DNA of 64,000 nt from Cellulophaga sp. Hel_I_12 (GTDB taxonomy: Bacteria > Bacteroidota > Bacteroidia > Flavobacteriales > Flavobacteriaceae): NCBI RefSeq assembly GCF_000799565.1, contig NZ_JUHB01000001.1, forward strand, positions 2,917,501 through 2,981,500, read 5' to 3'. The translations under genes were made by a program, and so were the position numbers. Under the pieces are notes generated by a model. That model was not told the origin of the DNA. It did not search any database and worked only from the letters and a program-made list of their open reading frames with translations. This document shows positions 61,901 to 64,000 of this stretch, in pieces. Position 1 is the first letter of the stretch. Every line of letters begins with the position of its first letter.

Positions 61901-62802
61901 CAAGAGAATTAAGGGATGACCCAGAGTCCTTAAGTAAGATATTGATTCCTACACCTGTGGGGGCTCAGATTCCACTTTCACAATTAGTCGATTTTGAATA
62001 TGTAAGGGGACCACAAGCCATCAAAAGTGAAAATACTTTTTTAGTTGGTTATGTTCTTTTCGATAAACGAGAAGGCAATGCAGAAGTAGATGTTGTAAAC
62101 GATGCACAAGAAGCTATTCAAAAAAGAATTGATGCTGGGGAATTAATCGTTCCTGCTGGAATTAGCTATAAATTTTCAGGTAGTTATGAAAACCAGATTA
62201 GAGCAGTAAAAAGATTGTCTATCGTAATACCCATCAGTTTGATCGTAATATTCTTGCTCCTTTTCTTTCAGTTCAAAACCGTCATTGCATCATCTATTCA
62301 CTTTTCGGGCGTATTTGTCGCTTTTGCGGGAGGATTTATCATGCTGTGGCTTTATGGGCAGGATTGGTTCATGAATTTCGCTATATCAGGTGTCAATATG
62401 CGTGATCTGTTTCAAATGCATACCATCAATTTAAGTGTTGCAGTTTGGGTAGGTTTTATTGCCCTGTTTGGAATAGCCACAGATGATGGTGTTATCATGG
62501 GAACCTATATACATCAAGTTTTTGAGGAAAAAAAACCAGATACAATAGAAGGAGTAAGGGCAGCTGTTTTGGAGGCAGGTAAAAAAAGAGTTCGTCCAGC
62601 AATGATGACAGCAGCTGTGGCAATTATTGCACTCTTACCAGTTCTAACCTCTACGGGGAAAGGAGCAGATATTATGATTCCTATGGCTATCCCAACCTTT
62701 GGTGGTATGACCATACAGATTATGACCATGTTTGTAGTTCCTGTTCTCCAAGCGTATTGGAGAGAAACAGTTATTAAAAATCAAACTAAAAAATTGAAAT
62801 AA
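58975..62802 (+). CDS. cusA: CusA-type Cu/Ag RND efflux pump
   Basis: This 1275-residue permease has no TolC fusion. Its TM4 motif is GIAIGVMVDVGIIFIENI, typical of Cu/Ag (HME4) pumps, unlike the DFG...DGA of the two CzcA fusions. The periplasmic cleft has METs in VMLQTGMRAPMGIKVYG, matching the CusA methionine relay. It carries longer insertions than E. coli CusA, including a membrane-spanning pair (about 525-650) and a Lys/Asp-rich segment (about 795-835), as is common in Bacteroidota. The TolC gene follows by 2 bases. Confidence 0.93.
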   Translation: MLNKLIKYFLENKLVTVLILITLITWGVVTSPFNWDTGFLPKDPVPVDAIPDIGENQQIVFTQWPGRSPQDIEDQISYPMTTYLLGIPGVKTIRSSSIFGFSSIYIIFNDDIEFYWSRSRILEKLNSLPAGLLPDGVTPTLGPDATALGQVYWYTLEGRDKDNNPTGGWDLHEIRTAQDFYVKYGLNAVDGVSEVASIGGFVQEYQIDVNPDALKAYNIPLHKVMQAVQKSNKDVGAKTIEINQAEYLVRGLGYVKKTEDIEKAVVAVQDNVPVRIKDIAVVSLGPATRRGVLDKGGAEVVGGVVVARYGSNPLAVINNVKEKIKEIAPGLPKKTLANGVESQLTIIPFYDRTQLIHETIGTLENALSHEILISIIVVLILVLNLRASIIISSLLPVGVLMTFIVMRYAGVDANVVALSGIAIAIGVMVDVGIIFIENIIRHLEMPENHGVKGKKLMQVIYKATIEVASAITTALATTVVSFVPVFAMESAEGKLFRPLAFTKTFALLSAFALGLVILPAFAHFIFGIDYNKKRVRRFWGILLIVAGIIFSIYAWMILPLALSLIGINNILEPRWSEKYKAFPNYINLGLTIFIASFFLTEEWMPLGPQNGIIINYFFVLFLIGIILAALMAIVHFYTPVLRWCLQNKGKFMLIPFVTLFFGVLIWIGFDSTFGIVAKGFETVGWKSIRQTSGWQAASNRFPGIGSEFMPSLNEGSYLLMPTSMPHSGLEYNKNVVGQLDMILGSIPEVDLVVGKLGRVESALDPAPISMYENIINYKPEFILNEEGHRVHFKVDKKDRFITVHKDTLTNEEALKQGITEKDLIKDDNGEFYRNWRSQIKSPDDIWDEIIRVTKIPGVTSAPKLQPIETRLVMLQTGMRAPMGIKVYGPDLKTIEDFGMQLEVILKEVSSVKAEAVFADRIVGKPYLHLNINRDEISRYGLNVEDVQQSIETAIGGMKISSTVEGRERFPIRVRYPRELRDDPESLSKILIPTPVGAQIPLSQLVDFEYVRGPQAIKSENTFLVGYVLFDKREGNAEVDVVNDAQEAIQKRIDAGELIVPAGISYKFSGSYENQIRAVKRLSIVIPISLIVIFLLLFFQFKTVIASSIHFSGVFVAFAGGFIMLWLYGQDWFMNFAISGVNMRDLFQMHTINLSVAVWVGFIALFGIATDDGVIMGTYIHQVFEEKKPDTIEGVRAAVLEAGKKRVRPAMMTAAVAIIALLPVLTSTGKGADIMIPMAIPTFGGMTIQIMTMFVVPVLQAYWRETVIKNQTKKLK

Positions 62803-62803
62803 A

Positions 62804-64000
62804 ATGAAAAGGATATTTACAATACTAATACTATTTACAAGCATGGGATCGTTTGCCCAGACCTTGGAAGAATATTTCAAGGTTGCTGCCGATAATAATC
62901 CTGGACTGCTTTCTCAATACAAAGAATTTGAGGCTGCATTACAAAAAGTACCACAAGTAAGTACTTTGCCCGATCCATCACTTTCGGTGAGTGCGTTTGG
63001 TCAAATGGTTGAGACAAGGGTAGGGCCACAAATGGCTAGGTTTTCGTTATCCCAGATGTTCCCTTGGTTTGGGACATTAAAAGCACAGGGCGACGCTGCA
63101 ACTTTAATGGCCGAGGCCAAGTATCAATCTTTTTTAGATGCACAGAATAAACTTTACTATGATGTGTCAGCTGCATACTTTCCTTTGTATGAACTCCAAG
63201 AATGGGCAAAAATAGAGGAAAGGAATGTTGCTATTCTAGAATCATATAAAACCATTTCCAATTCAAAATTTAAAAATGGAGCAGGAACATTGGTAGATGT
63301 TTTGCGTGTGGATATCATGTTAAAGGAGTCGCAGACAAATTTGAAAATTCTAAATAAGAAGGGAACTCCCTTGTTAGCATTATTCAATAAATTATTAAAC
63401 CGTGGTGAATTAGAATCTGTTATCATCAGCGACACCTTGATTATAGACCCAATGCAATTAGCTTATGTAAAGGACTCACTTGTTGTAAACCATCCTCTTT
63501 TGAATGCACTTGAATTGAGGATAAAGGCGGGGCAGGCTTCTGAAAGAGCAGCAAGCAAACAAGGCTTACCAAAATTAGGGATAGGTTTAGATTATATAAT
63601 GGTTGGGGAGCGTACTGATTTAGCACCAGGAGTTGCTACTCCACCCGATAATGGAAAGGATGCTATAATGCCAATGGTAAGTGTTACCCTTCCTATTTTT
63701 AGGCGAAAATATAGAGCGGCAGTTAAAGAGGCTCAATTAATGCAAGAAAGTTATACACTTCAAAAAACAGAAGTGACAAATTCGTTGAATTCAAATTACG
63801 AAATGGTACTGTTTGATATTCGGCAACAAACCGATTTAATTTCACTTTTTGATCAACAAATTAAGGAATCGGAGCAAGCGCTCAATCTTTTATTTAGGTC
63901 ATATTCTAATTCAGGAAAGGATTTCGAAGAGGTTTTGAGAATGCAACAGCAATTACTTAGATACGACAAACTGAAAATAAGTGCGTTAACACAATATCAA
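62804..64000 (+). CDS. TolC-family outer-membrane factor, 3' end outside the window
   Basis: The frame is open from the ATG at 62804 to the window end (399 codons). It has a signal peptide (ILFTSMGSFAQ), then OEP repeats (DNNPGLLSQYKEFEAALQKVPQVSTLPDPSLS; QMFPWFGTLKAQGD; VTLPIFRRKYRAAVKEAQL). It is the separate outer-membrane channel for the CusA pump. The adaptor gene is expected just beyond the window. Confidence 0.92.
   Translation, partial: MKRIFTILILFTSMGSFAQTLEEYFKVAADNNPGLLSQYKEFEAALQKVPQVSTLPDPSLSVSAFGQMVETRVGPQMARFSLSQMFPWFGTLKAQGDAATLMAEAKYQSFLDAQNKLYYDVSAAYFPLYELQEWAKIEERNVAILESYKTISNSKFKNGAGTLVDVLRVDIMLKESQTNLKILNKKGTPLLALFNKLLNRGELESVIISDTLIIDPMQLAYVKDSLVVNHPLLNALELRIKAGQASERAASKQGLPKLGIGLDYIMVGERTDLAPGVATPPDNGKDAIMPMVSVTLPIFRRKYRAAVKEAQLMQESYTLQKTEVTNSLNSNYEMVLFDIRQQTDLISLFDQQIKESEQALNLLFRSYSNSGKDFEEVLRMQQQLLRYDKLKISALTQYQ

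Overview
The window looks like a chromosomal segment of a marine- or soil-type Flavobacteriaceae bacterium (Bacteroidota). The evidence is AT-rich DNA, almost no Shine-Dalgarno sites, several promoters of the Bacteroidota type (TTG-N18-20-TAnnTTTG), a type IX secretion sorting domain, and many family-level gene types restricted to or typical of this phylum (RND-TolC fusions, HYC_CC_PP small proteins, BfmA and DUF5712 mobilization proteins, RteC, HTTM-imelysin-DUF4856).

Layout. (1) 1-5060, core genome: end of a large secreted P-domain protein, a lipoprotein, then the leftward genes prs, rplY (L25) and pth, and a tRNA-Leu(CAA) next to a collapsed second tRNA-Leu copy. (2) 5061-46050, an accessory island starting at the tRNA: short direct repeats, an IS110 element, and a broken fragment of a conjugative coupling protein at the left; an intact mobilization module (ssb, DUF6876, BfmA-like, DUF5712 relaxase, VirD4/TraG-like coupling protein) at the right. 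Between them is about 34 kb of metal-resistance cargo. (3) 46150-47160, a rearrangement junction with a truncated, frameshifted CD-NTase-like gene and a truncated RteC gene head to head. (4) 47228-51800, a leftward copper operon (small conserved protein, CopB ATPase, MFS pump) and a frameshifted HYC_CC_PP gene. (5) 51965-58209, a leftward iron-acquisition-type operon (DUF4856, imelysin, HTTM protein, TonB receptor). (6) 58455-64000, a CusA-type Cu/Ag efflux operon that runs off the window.

How the genes work together. Three RND efflux operons (two CzcA-TolC fusions with their own adaptors, one CusA with a separate TolC), four cation ATPases or pieces of them (P1B-4, P1B-2, CopB P1B-3, and a CopA-like N-terminal fragment), a CDF exporter, a FecA-like TonB receptor, two Fur-family regulators, a PII-like protein and HupE make this a dense divalent and monovalent metal homeostasis region. 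Each RND operon is headed by a small secreted His- or Cys-rich protein with its start codon 6-9 bases after a -7 box, so the transcripts should be nearly leaderless. Fur-type 7-1-7 boxes lie around the FecA promoter and upstream of the imelysin operon.

Less explained features: a duplicated Fur + SpoIIAA-like gene pair; three tiny basic one-helix membrane proteins of a shared family scattered between the ATPase genes; three 220-base degenerate tandem repeats in a 1.2-kb non-coding stretch; a hairpin-rich, oriT-like stretch before the relaxase genes; and a multibranched intergenic structure before the first CzcA. All functional calls come from reading the sequence; no database search was run.
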